Below the pieces are notes generated by a model. It was not told where the DNA came from. It ran no database searches and was given only the letters and a program-made list of their open reading frames with translations. Source: Methylibium petroleiphilum PM1 (GTDB lineage: Bacteria > Pseudomonadota > Gammaproteobacteria > Burkholderiales > Burkholderiaceae_C). Taken from it: DNA of 64,000 bases. Below are positions 1 to 8,858 of the stretch, piece by piece. The translations under genes were made by a program, and so were the position numbers. Each line of letters begins with the position of its first letter. Positions within the stretch are counted from its first letter, which is position 1. Location: the NCBI RefSeq assembly GCF_000015725.1, contig NC_008825.1:3348001-3412000 (forward strand), written 5' to 3'.

Positions 1-2
1 TG

Positions 3-1040
3 CTGTGGCGCTCGGCCGAAGCGCCGCTCACCCCGCTGGCTGACCTGCGCCGCAAGGGCACACGCAGCGAGGGCGGTTGGCGCGTGTCGGTGCAGCGCCG
101 TGACGACGGCAGCCGGCAGGCGGTGGCTGCCGAGCCGCTGGAAGTCCGCCATGAGGCGCTAGGCCAGGCCGCACTGTGGCTGCTGACGCCCTTGCTCGCT
201 CTGCTCCCTCTCGCTGCGCTGCTGGTTCACCTGGTGCTGCGGCGCGGCTTCCGACGACTGGAACCGCTGCGCGCTGGTCTGGCCCGGCGCGAAGGCGCCG
301 ACCTGTCGCCGCTGCCGCTCGATGGCCTGCCGGGTGAGCTGAGGCCGCTGGTCGAGACCTTGAACGCCTTGCTTGCCCGGGTGAGCGCGTTGCTGCAGGC
401 GGAGCGGCAGTTCGCGGCCGCCGGAGCTCACGAGCTGCGCACCCCGCTCGCGGCCGCCCGCGCGCAGGCGCAACGCCTGGCCCAGGAGGCGCGTGACGTC
501 GGCCTGACCGAGCGTGCCGATGCACTGGTGCGGCAGCTCGATCGACTCGCTGCGTTGGCCAGCCGCCTGCTGCAGATCGCACGCATCGAATCGGGCGTGG
601 CGTTGAAACGCGAGCCGGTCGACCTGGCTCAGCTGGCCACGCTGGTGGCCGACGAGTTCCCCGAGGCACGGCCCGGCGGGCGCCTGCGAGTCGAGGCCGG
701 GCCGGTGGTCATCGTCGCGGCCGATACCGACGCCCTGGGCATCGCGCTGCGCAACCTGATCGACAACGCACTCAAGCACGGTGGCCCAGCCGCCCAGGTC
801 ACGGTGCAGGCCGGACCGGGCTCGATCAGCGTGCGCGACGACGGTCCCGGCGTGCCGCCCGACAGCCTGACGCGCCTGGTGCGCCCCTTCGAGCGCGGCG
901 CATCGGCGGCCGAGGGCAGCGGCCTGGGGCTCGCGATGGTCGAGACGATCGCCCGGCAGTCGGGAGCGCAACTGGAGCTGAGGTCGCCGGTCGCCGGCGG
1001 ACACGGCTTCGAAGCCACGCTGCGTTTCGCAGACCCCTGA
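3..1040 (+). CDS. Sensor histidine kinase, C-terminal part (cut by left window edge)
   Basis: Membrane-bound sensor kinase of a two-component system; the frame is open from the first bases, so the true start lies left of the window. The visible 345 residues contain a hydrophobic transmembrane stretch (bases ~165-240), a short HAMP-like linker, the phosphoacceptor box around AHELRTP (His codon at 429-431), the N-box NLIDNALKHG (~750-780) and the G-boxes DDGPGVP and GSGLGLAMV, all as expected for the HisKA/HATPase_c fold. It resembles QseC/PmrB-type kinases. The signal is unknown because the periplasmic part is mostly missing. The partner response regulator is probably just upstream, outside the window. 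It is followed by tyrS on the opposite strand after 27 bases (convergent). Confidence 0.9.
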   Translation: MWRSAEAPLTPLADLRRKGTRSEGGWRVSVQRRDDGSRQAVAAEPLEVRHEALGQAALWLLTPLLALLPLAALLVHLVLRRGFRRLEPLRAGLARREGADLSPLPLDGLPGELRPLVETLNALLARVSALLQAERQFAAAGAHELRTPLAAARAQAQRLAQEARDVGLTERADALVRQLDRLAALASRLLQIARIESGVALKREPVDLAQLATLVADEFPEARPGGRLRVEAGPVVIVAADTDALGIALRNLIDNALKHGGPAAQVTVQAGPGSISVRDDGPGVPPDSLTRLVRPFERGASAAEGSGLGLAMVETIARQSGAQLELRSPVAGGHGFEATLRFADP

Positions 1041-1067
1041 GGCGGGCCTCACCCGCGCGTCGGGCGC

Positions 1068-2342
1068 TCAGCGGAGCGTCACGCGGGCGAACTTGCGCTT
1101 GCCGACCTGGACGACGTAGGTCCCGGCCTCGAGCTTCAAGCCCTTGTCGCTGATGGCGACGCCATCGATGCGCACGCCCCCCTGCTCGACCATCCGCAGC
1201 CCTTCGCTGCCCGAGGTCACCAGGTTGGCCTGCTTCAGCAAGGTGCCGATCCCGAGCGGTGCGCCGGCCAGCGCCACGTCGGGCAGTTCGTCGGGCACAC
1301 CGCCCTTGGCACGGTTCTGGAAGTCCGCCTCGGCGGCTTCGGCAGCCGCCGCATCGTGGAAGCGCGTGGTGACCTCCTTGGCCAGCAGCACCTTGGCATC
1401 TTTCGGGTTGCGGCCCGCATCGACCTCGGCCTTCAGCGCGGCGATCTCGGCCTCGGAGCGGAAGCTGAGCAGGGTGAAGTACTTCCACATCAGCGCGTCA
1501 CTGATGGACAGCATCTTGGCGAACATGCTGTTGGCCGGCTCGGTGATGCCGATGTAGTTGTTCTTGCTCTTCGACATCTTCTCGACGCCATCCAGGCCTT
1601 CGAGCAGGGGCATGGTCAGGATGCACTGCGGCTCCTGACCGTACTCGGCCTGCAGTTGCCTGCCAACCAGCAGATTGAACTTCTGGTCGGTGCCCCCGAG
1701 CTCGAGGTCCGACTTCAGCGCCACCGAGTCGTAGCCCTGCATCAGCGGGTAGAGAAACTCGTGCACCGAGATCGGCACGCCGGCCTTGAAGCGCTTGGTG
1801 AAATCGTCGCGCTCCATCATCCGAGCGATCGTGTAGCGCGACGCCAGCTGGATCATGCCGCGCGCGCCGAGCGGGTCACTCCATTCGGAGTTGTAGCGGA
1901 TCTCGGTCTTCGACGGATCCAGTACGAGGCTGGCCTGCCGATAGTAGGTCTGGGCGTTCGACTCGATCTGCTCGCGCGTCAACGGCGGCCGCGTGGCATT
2001 TCGGCCGGACGGGTCGCCGATCATCGAAGTGAAATCCCCGATCAGGAAGATCACCTGGTGCCCCAGATCCTGGAGCTGGCGCATCTTGTTCAGGACGACG
2101 GTGTGGCCGAGGTGGATGTCGGGAGCCGTCGGGTCGAGCCCCAGCTTGATCCGCAGTGGCACGCCGGTTGCATTCGACCGTGCCAGCTTCTGCAGCCAGT
2201 CGTCCTGGGGCAACAGTTCGTCGCAGCCCCGCAGGCTGACGGCCATGGCGGCCCGAACTGCATCGTTCACAGGGTACTTGGCGACAGAAGCCGGCCGTTC
2301 GGGGAGTTTTGCGGCACTAACCTGATCGGCAGGGTCGGACAT
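1068..2342 (-). CDS. tyrS: Tyrosyl-tRNA synthetase
   Basis: Class I aminoacyl-tRNA synthetase that charges tRNA-Tyr with tyrosine in the cytoplasm. The 424-residue protein has the HIGH-type motif as HLGH (residues 77-80) and a complete KMSKS loop (255-259). The tyrosine pocket region includes GGTDQKFN, and a C-terminal S4-like RNA-binding domain (about 360-424, [26 protein letters not shown]) closes the protein. Length and order fit the TyrRS type common in proteobacteria. The ATG at 2342 lacks a clear Shine-Dalgarno sequence, so the start could be slightly downstream. It is divergent from the M23 peptidase gene across a 183-base intergenic region that holds both promoters. Confidence 0.97.
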   Translation of the reverse strand: MSDPADQVSAAKLPERPASVAKYPVNDAVRAAMAVSLRGCDELLPQDDWLQKLARSNATGVPLRIKLGLDPTAPDIHLGHTVVLNKMRQLQDLGHQVIFLIGDFTSMIGDPSGRNATRPPLTREQIESNAQTYYRQASLVLDPSKTEIRYNSEWSDPLGARGMIQLASRYTIARMMERDDFTKRFKAGVPISVHEFLYPLMQGYDSVALKSDLELGGTDQKFNLLVGRQLQAEYGQEPQCILTMPLLEGLDGVEKMSKSKNNYIGITEPANSMFAKMLSISDALMWKYFTLLSFRSEAEIAALKAEVDAGRNPKDAKVLLAKEVTTRFHDAAAAEAAEADFQNRAKGGVPDELPDVALAGAPLGIGTLLKQANLVTSGSEGLRMVEQGGVRIDGVAISDKGLKLEAGTYVVQVGKRKFARVTLR

Positions 2343-2525
2343 GAGCAGGATTTGGGTTTTTACGCCGGGCCACTACGGCCCCTCGATACAATCGTTGCGT
2401 TTGCAGAGTGACGGGATTCTAGAGGGGCACAACCCCCGGCATCGTCGACTGCCCACGCCAGACTTGCCGCATGTGTCCCCGCCAGCGGGATTGCTCGGGT
2501 CGTTCGCTTTTCAGGATCGTTGGGA

Positions 2526-3908
2526 TTGAACACTTCTGCTTCCTTGCTTCGCCTCGTCGAGCGTACCGACGCGCTGTTGCAGCGCCATCCACGCCGGCTC
2601 ACGGCAGCCGTCGTGACATTGCTGCTGGGCTCGGCAGTCACCGCCTTCGGCGTGGCGCCGATGGCCCCCGATGCAGCCGACCTGCCACGCCGGGTTCTAA
2701 CGGAAAGCGTCACCCCGCTTGCGCTCGACGCACAGTTGCAAGCACTTGAAACACACTCGGTAGCGCTCTACCGCAGCGAACTCACCCGCAGCAGCGACAC
2801 GGCCGACACGCTGCTCCAGCGTCTCGGCATCGATGATGCGGAGGCAGCAGCCTTCCTGCGTCGCGATGCCACAGCGCGCGCGCTGCTCGAAGGCCGTGCC
2901 GGGAAGATGGTGCAGGCACTCGCCACCAACGGCCGGTTGAGCCGGCTCATCGCCCGCTCTCCCGCCGAAAGCACAGCTCAGTTCTCGACGCATTTCACGC
3001 GGCTCACCATCGAGCGCGACGCGATTGGCCTGCGAGCGCGCACCGAGCAGGCGGCGCTGTCCAACGAGGCCAAGCTCGGATCCGGCACCATCCAGAGTTC
3101 GTTGTTCGCGGCCGCGGACGACTCGCGACTGCCCGACGCAGTGACCATCCAACTCGCCGAGCTGTTCGGCACGGATATCGACTTCCGCCGCGAGCTCAAG
3201 CGCGGCGACACCTTCACGGTACTGTACGAGGCGCTCACCGCCGATGGCGAGCCGGTGACGTGGAACCAGGCATCGGGTCGCGTGCTGGCGGCTCAGTTCA
3301 TCAACGATGGGCGCACGCACGATGCCGTGTGGTTCGAGGAAACCTCCTCCACGGGCAAGACCAAGGGCGGCTACTTCGGACTCGACGGTCGCAGCAAGAA
3401 CCGCATGTTCCTCGCATCGCCGATGGCCTTTTCTCGTGTGACCTCCGGCTTTTCGATGCGATTGCACCCGATCCTCAAGACCTGGCGCGCCCACCTGGGA
3501 GTCGACTATGGCGCGCCGACCGGCACGCCGGTGCGCGCCGTCGGCGACGGCGTCGTCGAGTTTGCCGGCTGGCAGAACGGCTACGGCAACATCGCCATCA
3601 TCCGCCACGCCGGTGACCGCGAGACCCGCTACGCGCACCTCAGCCGCCTCGATGTGAAGCGTGGTCAGCGCATCGACCAGGGCCAGCTCGTCGGCGCCGT
3701 GGGAGCTACCGGCTGGGCCACCGGCCCTCACCTGCATTTCGAGTTCCGCGAGCGCGGCCAGGTCCAGGACCCGCTGAAGATCGCGCGCGCGTCCGAGGCC
3801 CTCACCATCTCGCCTGCCGCGCGGGCGCAGTTCGACGAAATGGCGGCCGCCGCCCGGTCGCAGCTGACCGTCGCCTCTGCCGTGAGCCCGGTGGCACGCT
3901 TCGAGTGA
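2526..3908 (+). CDS. M23 family metallopeptidase (peptidoglycan endopeptidase)
   Basis: Probable periplasmic zinc endopeptidase that cuts peptidoglycan cross-links. An N-terminal hydrophobic segment (about residues 25-50) serves as signal anchor, followed by a central domain and a C-terminal LytM/M23 domain. The zinc ligands are visible: His323 and Asp327 in HLGVD and the H-x-H of GPHLHFEF (402-404). I chose the TTG at 2526 because AGGA at 2513-2516 lies 9 bases before it; a TTG at 2520 is the longer alternative. It is followed by a rho-independent terminator and then anmK in the same direction, so endopeptidase and muropeptide recycling sit side by side. About 460 residues, normal for MepM-like proteins. 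Confidence 0.92.
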   Translation: MNTSASLLRLVERTDALLQRHPRRLTAAVVTLLLGSAVTAFGVAPMAPDAADLPRRVLTESVTPLALDAQLQALETHSVALYRSELTRSSDTADTLLQRLGIDDAEAAAFLRRDATARALLEGRAGKMVQALATNGRLSRLIARSPAESTAQFSTHFTRLTIERDAIGLRARTEQAALSNEAKLGSGTIQSSLFAAADDSRLPDAVTIQLAELFGTDIDFRRELKRGDTFTVLYEALTADGEPVTWNQASGRVLAAQFINDGRTHDAVWFEETSSTGKTKGGYFGLDGRSKNRMFLASPMAFSRVTSGFSMRLHPILKTWRAHLGVDYGAPTGTPVRAVGDGVVEFAGWQNGYGNIAIIRHAGDRETRYAHLSRLDVKRGQRIDQGQLVGAVGATGWATGPHLHFEFRERGQVQDPLKIARASEALTISPAARAQFDEMAAAARSQLTVASAVSPVARFE

Positions 3909-3931
3909 GGCGCCCGCCGCACCGCGGAACG

Positions 3932-3953
3932 AGCCCGCCACGGCGGGCTTTTT
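3932..3953 (+). terminator. Rho-independent terminator after the M23 peptidase
   Basis: AGCCCGCC (3932-3939) pairs with GGCGGGCT (3942-3949) and is followed by five T residues (3949-3953). It lies 23 bases after the peptidase stop codon and 28 bases before anmK, so anmK probably has its own promoter or depends on read-through. Confidence 0.75.
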
Positions 3954-3980
3954 CACGCCCCCGGGGCTTAGGATGCTGCA

Positions 3981-5084
3981 ATGGGTGAGAACTACATCGG
4001 CCTGATGTCAGGCACCTCGATCGACGGCGTCGACGGTGTGCTGGTCGAGTTCGACGGTGAACGCATGCAGGTGCTGGCGCACGCGCACCGGGCGTTCGAC
4101 CCCGCACAGCGCGCCGAACTGCTGGCGCTGAACACCCCGGGCGACAACGAATTGCACCGCGCTGCCCTGGCGGCGAACGCCCTGGCCCGGACGTACGCCC
4201 AAGTCGTGACCGAACTTCGCAAACGCGTGCCCGGCCCGGTACGCGCCATCGCAGCGCACGGCCAGACCGTGCGGCATCGGCCCGGTCAATTCGACGGCAT
4301 CGGCTACACGCTGCAGCTCAACGCACCGGCCCTGCTGGCCGAGTTGACCGGCATCGCGGTCGTGGCCGACCTGCGCAGCCGCGATGTCGCGGCCGGCGGC
4401 CAGGGCGCTCCCCTGGTCCCGGCCTTCCACCGCGCCCGCTTCGGTCGAGACAGCGAAGCCGTGGCCGTGGTCAACATCGGCGGCATCAGCAACCTGACGC
4501 TGTTGCCCGGAGACGCTCGCCCGGTTCGAGGCTTCGACTGCGGTCCCGGCAACGCTCTGATGGATCTGTGGTGCCTGCGACATCGTGGCCTGCCATACGA
4601 CGACGGTGGACAGTGGGCCGCTGGCGGGACCGTCGCGCCCGACCTGCTCGCCGCCGCCCTGCGGGACCCGTACTTCGCCCTGCCGCCACCGAAAAGCACC
4701 GGACGCGACGACTTCCATGGCGCGTGGCTCGATGGCCTGCTGGCAGAGAGGCCGGGCCTCCATCCGCAGGACGTGCAGGCGACGCTGTGCGAGCTGACCG
4801 CCCGGGTCATCGCCGACGATCTGGTGCGCCACCTGCCCGCCACGACCGTCCTGCTGGTGTGCGGCGGCGGTGCGTTGAACCGGGAGCTGATGCGCCGGCT
4901 GCAGGCCGCGCTACCGGGCACGCCGGTGCAATCCAGTGCGGAACGCGGCTTGCCACCGCTGCAGGTCGAGGCTGCGGCATTTGCCTGGCTGGGCCGGGCC
5001 TGCCTGCACGGCCGCAGCGGTTCCCTGAAGGAAGTGACCGGCGCCGCAGGATCGCGCGTGCTGGGGGCGCTCTACCCGGCTTGA
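3981..5084 (+). CDS. anmK: Anhydro-N-acetylmuramic acid kinase
   Basis: Cytoplasmic kinase that opens the 1,6-anhydro ring of anhydroMurNAc and phosphorylates it to MurNAc-6-phosphate, a step of cell-wall recycling. The 367-residue protein opens with GLMSGTSIDGVD, the phosphate-binding signature of the AnmK family (residues 7-18), and has the conserved NIGGISNLT and FDCGPGNALMD blocks in the middle and a CGGGALN block near the C-terminus. Length is normal for the family. The upstream M23 endopeptidase has a matching role, since such enzymes help release the muropeptides from which anhydroMurNAc is derived. Convergent with erpA, with a bidirectional hairpin between them. Confidence 0.96.
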   Translation: MGENYIGLMSGTSIDGVDGVLVEFDGERMQVLAHAHRAFDPAQRAELLALNTPGDNELHRAALAANALARTYAQVVTELRKRVPGPVRAIAAHGQTVRHRPGQFDGIGYTLQLNAPALLAELTGIAVVADLRSRDVAAGGQGAPLVPAFHRARFGRDSEAVAVVNIGGISNLTLLPGDARPVRGFDCGPGNALMDLWCLRHRGLPYDDGGQWAAGGTVAPDLLAAALRDPYFALPPPKSTGRDDFHGAWLDGLLAERPGLHPQDVQATLCELTARVIADDLVRHLPATTVLLVCGGGALNRELMRRLQAALPGTPVQSSAERGLPPLQVEAAAFAWLGRACLHGRSGSLKEVTGAAGSRVLGALYPA

Positions 5085-5102
5085 TCGGATCCGGGAAACG
5101 AA

Positions 5103-5124
5103 GAAGCCGCCCGAGGGCGGCTTC
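5103..5124. terminator. Bidirectional terminator hairpin between anmK and erpA
   Basis: Perfect inverted repeat GAAGCCGCCC (5103-5112) and GGGCGGCTTC (5115-5124) in the 80-base gap between two converging genes. On the minus strand the stem runs into TTCTTCGTTTCC, a weak T-rich tail suited to ending erpA transcription; on the plus strand there is little T tract. Confidence 0.65.
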
Positions 5125-5164
5125 TGGGTGATGCAGCTGGTGCGGGAGAGCCCCGCACTACGCC

Positions 5165-5530
5165 TCAGGTCGAGAAGCTCGAACCGCATCCGCAGGTGGT
5201 GGTGGCGTTCGGGTTCTTGATGACGAACTGCGCGCCTTCCAAGTCTTCCTTGTAGTCGATCTCGGCGCCTACCAGGTACTGCAGGCTCATCGCGTCGATC
5301 AACAGCATCACGCCGTTCTTCTCCATCTTGGTATCGTCGTCATTGACGATCTCGTCGAAGGTGAAGCCGTACTGGAAGCCGGAGCAGCCGCCGCCCTGTA
5401 CGAAGACGCGCAGCTTCAGCTCGGGGTTGCCCTCTTCCTCGACCAGTTCCTTGACCTTGCCGGCCGCACTGTCGGTGAAGACGATCGGGGCGGGCATCTG
5501 GGTGGCAATGTGTTCTGCAACGGCGCTCAT
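5165..5530 (-). CDS. erpA: Iron-sulfur cluster insertion protein ErpA
   Basis: A-type carrier that hands [Fe-S] clusters to apo-proteins in the cytoplasm. The 121-residue protein has the three conserved cysteines of the HesB/IscA fold: Cys49 in GGGCSGFQY and Cys113/Cys115 in the C-terminal CGCGSSF. The sequence DIVxD/EIVNDDD and the length are typical of the ErpA branch rather than IscA. Its ATG overlaps the stop of the upstream bactofilin gene by four bases (ATGA, 5527-5530), so its translation is probably coupled to the bactofilin. This placement next to a cytoskeletal gene appears to be a neighbourhood habit of Burkholderiales (recalled, not checked). Confidence 0.95.
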   Translation of the reverse strand: MSAVAEHIATQMPAPIVFTDSAAGKVKELVEEEGNPELKLRVFVQGGGCSGFQYGFTFDEIVNDDDTKMEKNGVMLLIDAMSLQYLVGAEIDYKEDLEGAQFVIKNPNATTTCGCGSSFST

Positions 5531-5979
5531 GGAGACTCCTGTGACTCGCGATCCGGGATCGCCCTCGTATTGTGACCGACTGCGCTCAAGACCGCATTGG
5601 CCGCCAGTCGCAGCGCAGGTTTGTCCTCCGACGCCAGCGGCCGCAGTTCCCCGTTCACCTGTGCGCCCTGGTGCATTTCCAGGCGCTCGTAGCGCACATT
5701 GCCCTCTATGCGAGCCTTGGGCTGCAACTCCAGCAGTTCATCCGATTCCAGCGGGCCGCGGACTTCGCCATTGACGATCACGTGACCCGCCTTGACCCTG
5801 CCGGCAATGCTGGCTTTCTCGCCGATCACGAGCAGGTTGCGTTCGTCGCCGAGGGCCAGCACATTGCCCATCACCCGCCCGTCGATGCGGAGACCCTCGC
5901 TGAAGCGGATCTCGCCCTCGATCACCGTGCCCTCGCCAACGAGTGTGCGGATGGGAGGTTGCTTGCGCATTCCGAACAT
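5527..5979 (-). CDS. Bactofilin (polymer-forming cytoskeletal protein)
   Basis: Bactofilins self-assemble into filaments or patches at the membrane and guide localised cell-wall synthesis or polar structures. The 150-residue protein has the bactofilin core at residues about 10-110: repeated short beta-strand turns such as [32 protein letters not shown] and [10 protein letters not shown], which form the right-handed beta-helix. Short flexible ends flank the core, as usual. The start at 5979 is supported by AGGAGA seven bases upstream. It sits between a coiled-coil membrane protein gene (36-base gap) and erpA (4-base overlap), so the three may be one transcript. Confidence 0.93.
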   Translation of the reverse strand: MFGMRKQPPIRTLVGEGTVIEGEIRFSEGLRIDGRVMGNVLALGDERNLLVIGEKASIAGRVKAGHVIVNGEVRGPLESDELLELQPKARIEGNVRYERLEMHQGAQVNGELRPLASEDKPALRLAANAVLSAVGHNTRAIPDRESQESP

Positions 5980-6015
5980 GTTTCATCTCCTAGGAAAGGC
6001 GTGCCATGCCGCGCG

Positions 6016-6741
6016 CTAGAGGCTCACATCCTGGCTGGCGCGCACACCGCCCTGGGCGTCCAGCACCCGGACCTGCAGGGCGTCGACCACGGCCAGCGCG
6101 GGAAAATTGAGCGTGCCGTCCACGCGCTGGTACTGGCGGAACTGCAGCACACGCGGCGCTCCGGATGGCGATTGCGACCACGTCTGGCCTTCGAGCTGAC
6201 CCTTCAGCGTCAGCTCATAGCGTCCCTTGAACTCGGCTGGTGACTTGCCCTGCTGCATCACCAGCAACTGGTAGCGCAATTGTCCGTTGCCGACGACTTC
6301 GGCCTGCAGCCCGCGCACCACCAGTTCCGATTTCCCGCTGGTCGGCAGCAGGCGCTCAAAGAAGCCGAGGTCCCCTTTGAGCGCCAGATTCTCGGCCTCC
6401 AGCGCCTTGATCTGGCTCATGAGTCGCTCCTGAGTCGTGCGCTCCGTCTTGAGCAGGCTCTCCGCGGTGTTGGCGATGCTCTGCGCCTTGTCGCGCTCGC
6501 TGCGCAACTGCTCGAGGTCGATCGCATCCGCCTCCTTCGACGGCGTCGCCACCGGCACCCGATCGAGCCGGTCGAGGCCGGCGATGTCCTTGCCGAACTC
6601 GAAGGCCCACAGAGCCAGCGCCGCCGAGAATCCAAGGGCCAGCGCCAGAACCGCCCAGCGCAGCGGCCATGGCAGATGACTGCGCACGATCATGCGCGGC
6701 GCACTGATCGACAAGCGGCGGCGCAGCAGCTTCCAACGCAT
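6016..6741 (-). CDS. DUF6776-like coiled-coil membrane protein
   Basis: Uncharacterised protein of 241 residues. It starts with a short basic cytoplasmic segment (MRWKLLRRRL), then one transmembrane helix (about residues 30-52, WAVLALALGFSAALALWAFEF). A coiled-coil stretch (about 70-115, rich in E, K, Q and L heptads) follows, and then a C-terminal domain of beta character ending in a short L-R-V-D pattern. This matches my memory of the DUF6776 family, which has no assigned function. I place the start at 6741 because longer in-frame starts would run into rpsI; ATG 6768 is an alternative. Together with the following bactofilin gene it may anchor a membrane scaffold (inference). Confidence 0.8.
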   Translation of the reverse strand: MRWKLLRRRLSISAPRMIVRSHLPWPLRWAVLALALGFSAALALWAFEFGKDIAGLDRLDRVPVATPSKEADAIDLEQLRSERDKAQSIANTAESLLKTERTTQERLMSQIKALEAENLALKGDLGFFERLLPTSGKSELVVRGLQAEVVGNGQLRYQLLVMQQGKSPAEFKGRYELTLKGQLEGQTWSQSPSGAPRVLQFRQYQRVDGTLNFPALAVVDALQVRVLDAQGGVRASQDVSL

Positions 6742-6835
6742 GGGGTTCCGGAAAGCCCAAAAGTCCATTCTAGGCAGCCACCCCGTGGCCGCCAGCGCGC
6801 AATGTGCAACCGGACGATGAACTTGCAGCACAAAT

Positions 6836-6858
6836 GAAAAAGCCGCCCGAAGGCGGCC
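6836..6858 (-). terminator. Rho-independent terminator after rpsI (UUCG tetraloop)
   Basis: On the minus strand GCCGCC-TTCG-GGCGGC is followed by five T residues (plus-strand 6842-6857 with the A run at 6837-6841). The UUCG tetraloop closed by C-G is an especially stable loop. It separates the rplM-rpsI operon from the DUF6776-bactofilin-erpA block. Confidence 0.85.
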
Positions 6859-6883
6859 TTTTGTCGCGGACTGCGCAGAAAGA

Positions 6884-7276
6884 TCAGCGCTTGCTGAACT
6901 GCTTGCGGCGACGCGCGCCGTGCAGGCCGACCTTCTTGCGCTCGACCTCACGCGCATCGCGCGTGACGAAACCGGCACGGCTGAGCTCGGACTTAAGCGC
7001 CGCGTCGTAATCGATCAGCGCCCGCGTCACGCCGTGGCGCACAGCGCCGGCCTGACCCGATTCGCCGCCACCGTGAACGTTGACCTTGATGTCGAAGGCC
7101 TCGACATTGTTGGTCAGGAACAGCGGCTGCTTGACGATCATGATCGACGTCTGACGGCCGAAATATTGTTCGACCGGCTTGCCGTTGACCGTGATCTGGC
7201 CGCTGCCCTTCTTGATGAACACTCGTGCCACCGAAGACTTGCGGCGGCCGGTCCCGTAATTCCAATTGCCAATCAT
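6884..7276 (-). CDS. rpsI: 30S ribosomal protein S9
   Basis: Component of the small ribosomal subunit; its C-terminal tail reaches the P-site tRNA anticodon. The 130-residue protein has the typical opening [15 protein letters not shown], the [10 protein letters not shown] block, the conserved glycine-rich region [15 protein letters not shown] and the basic end RRRKQFSKR. The start at 7276 has AAGGAG six bases before it, overlapping the rplM stop codon region (9-base gap), so the two ribosomal protein genes form one operon with coupled translation. A strong terminator follows. Confidence 0.98.
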   Translation of the reverse strand: MIGNWNYGTGRRKSSVARVFIKKGSGQITVNGKPVEQYFGRQTSIMIVKQPLFLTNNVEAFDIKVNVHGGGESGQAGAVRHGVTRALIDYDAALKSELSRAGFVTRDAREVERKKVGLHGARRRKQFSKR

Positions 7277-7285
7277 CGCCGCTCC

Positions 7286-7714
7286 TTAGACTTCCAGAGC
7301 CTTGGGGCTCTGGGCGGTGTGCGGGTGCGTGGCACCGGCATAGACCTTCAGCTTCTTGATCATCGCGTAGCCCAGCGGCCCCTTGGGCAGCATGCCCTTC
7401 ACGGCCTTCTCCAGGGCGCGGCCGGGGTGCTTGGCCTGCATGTCCTTGAACTTGGTCGCGTAGATCCCACCCGGGAAACCCGAGTGCCGGTAGTACACCT
7501 TGTCGGTGGCCTTGTTGCCCGTGACACGGAGCTTTTCGGCGTTGACGATGACGATGAAATCGCCGGTATCGACGTGAGGCGTGTAGATGGGCTTGTGCTT
7601 GCCACGCAGACGGAGGGCCACTTCGCTGGCAACCCTTCCGAGGACCTTGTCGGTCGCGTCAATCACAAACCACTCGTGCGTCACTTCGGCCGGTTTGGCG
7701 CTGAAGGTTTTCAT
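7286..7714 (-). CDS. rplM: 50S ribosomal protein L13
   Basis: Large-subunit ribosomal protein, first gene of the rplM-rpsI operon. I place the start at 7714 ([11 protein letters not shown]), giving 142 residues, the usual family length; a 22-residue upstream extension without homology is open but unlikely. Recognisable blocks are [16 protein letters not shown], the [21 protein letters not shown] segment, [10 protein letters not shown] and GMLPKGPLG. In E. coli L13 represses its own operon by binding the leader mRNA; the roughly 160-base leader here leaves room for such control, but I could not identify the structure. Confidence 0.97.
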   Translation of the reverse strand: MKTFSAKPAEVTHEWFVIDATDKVLGRVASEVALRLRGKHKPIYTPHVDTGDFIVIVNAEKLRVTGNKATDKVYYRHSGFPGGIYATKFKDMQAKHPGRALEKAVKGMLPKGPLGYAMIKKLKVYAGATHPHTAQSPKALEV

Positions 7715-7883
7715 GACTTTGAAACAGAGTGGAAATCCCGGCTCACATCGCTTTCGCGGTCGGTGCCCCTTGTATGCCATTCCTTCGGACGAGCCGTCGA
7801 ACCGGCGTGGGGCCTCTTAGGCGAAATACCGACCACCCTGGGGTGACCGCTTCTCCCGGAGCCAGAAAGCGGGAAAGTCAAGC

Positions 7884-7889
7884 AGTATA
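7884..7889 (-). promoter_or_regulatory. Possible -10 element for the rplM-rpsI operon
   Basis: TATACT on the minus strand (preceded by TGGCT), about 170 bases before rplM, in the 288-base region shared with the divergent GNAT gene. No convincing -35 box was found at the expected distance. The rest of 7715-8002 shows no other gene or repeat that I can recognise. Confidence 0.35.
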
Positions 7890-8002
7890 AGCCAGATCAT
7901 TCCGTCGGACGGCGCAGGAGTCGAAGTCGGCCGTGGCGGCGCATTCCCCTCCCCCACCACAAGGTCAAGCGAGATCGCCACTAAAATATAAGGGTAAACC
8001 CC

Positions 8003-8731
8003 ATGGCCGCCGATCCCTTTCCCCCTGCTGCCCGCCCGAGCATGTCTGCGGCCCCCTCCGCCCAGCCCGCCTCGCGACGCGCGCATCGCAGTGCCTTGCA
8101 ATGGGTGCCGATCCGCTCGCTCGCCGAACGTCACCGGGAGCGGATCGTCGCCCATCTGGTTGCTCTCCCGCCGCGCGACCGCTATCTGCGCTTCGGCCAC
8201 GCCGCAAGCGATGAGCAGATCGCGCAGTACGTGGACAGCATCGAGTTCGCGCGCGACGAGGTCTTCGGCATTTTCAACCGCCGGCTGGAATTGGTGGCGA
8301 TGGCGCACCTCGCGTATGAGCGCGCGCCGCAACTCGACAGCCATCCCGCGATGGTCGAGTTCGGGGTGTCGGTGCTGCCGCAGGCGCGTGGGCGTGGCTA
8401 TGGAGCCCGCCTGTTCGATCACGCGGTCATGCACGCCCGCAACCGCGGAACGGAGACCCTGTTCATCCATGCGCTGAGCGAAAATACCGCCATGCTGAAG
8501 ATTGCACGCAACGCCGGTGCCAAGGTGGTGCGCGACGGCAGCGAGTCGGAAGCGTGGCTGAAACTGCCGCCCGACACCCTGGGCAGCCAGGTCGAGGAGA
8601 TGGTGGAAACCTATGCCGCCGAGGTGAATCACCGCCTGAAACGTCACGCGCTGCAACTGGAGCACTGGTTCGATGCCGTGAACGAGGTCCGGGCCCGGTT
8701 CGCCAAGGGACTGGTCGTCGCCTCGGAGTAG
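8003..8731 (+). CDS. GNAT family N-acetyltransferase
   Basis: Acyl-CoA-dependent N-acetyltransferase of unknown substrate, cytoplasmic. The 242-residue protein has a variable N-terminal 35 residues, then the GNAT fold: an early strand-helix region (VPIRSLAERHRERIVAHLVAL), the central VEFGVSVLP strand followed by the acetyl-CoA pyrophosphate loop QARGRGYGARL (motif A), and the motif B region ENTAMLKIARNAGA. About 70 extra C-terminal residues form amphipathic helices. The start at 8003 is favoured by AGGGT seven bases upstream; MSAAPS at 8042 is an alternative. It stands alone, divergent from rplM. Confidence 0.88.
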   Translation: MAADPFPPAARPSMSAAPSAQPASRRAHRSALQWVPIRSLAERHRERIVAHLVALPPRDRYLRFGHAASDEQIAQYVDSIEFARDEVFGIFNRRLELVAMAHLAYERAPQLDSHPAMVEFGVSVLPQARGRGYGARLFDHAVMHARNRGTETLFIHALSENTAMLKIARNAGAKVVRDGSESEAWLKLPPDTLGSQVEEMVETYAAEVNHRLKRHALQLEHWFDAVNEVRARFAKGLVVASE

Positions 8732-8751
8732 CCCGCGGCCGTCGCCGCGGG
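8732..8751 (+). terminator. Hairpin directly after the GNAT gene
   Basis: CCCGCGGC (8732-8739) pairs perfectly with GCCGCGGG (8744-8751) across a four-base loop, starting at the base after the stop codon. There is no T tract, so it may only help termination or protect the mRNA end. Confidence 0.4.
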
Positions 8752-8858
8752 GCGACAAGCACTCACCTGAGGGGATGCCGCCCAAGCCCGGCGGTGACTA
8801 GCATGCCGGACCGCCCGCGCCGTGCCGCGGCGAAATCTGCCACGCCACTGTATCCCTC

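Noticed and set aside
7817-8785. Minus-strand frame of 322 codons over the GNAT gene
   Set aside because: Shadow of the GNAT gene, which has motif A and a ribosome-binding site on the plus strand.
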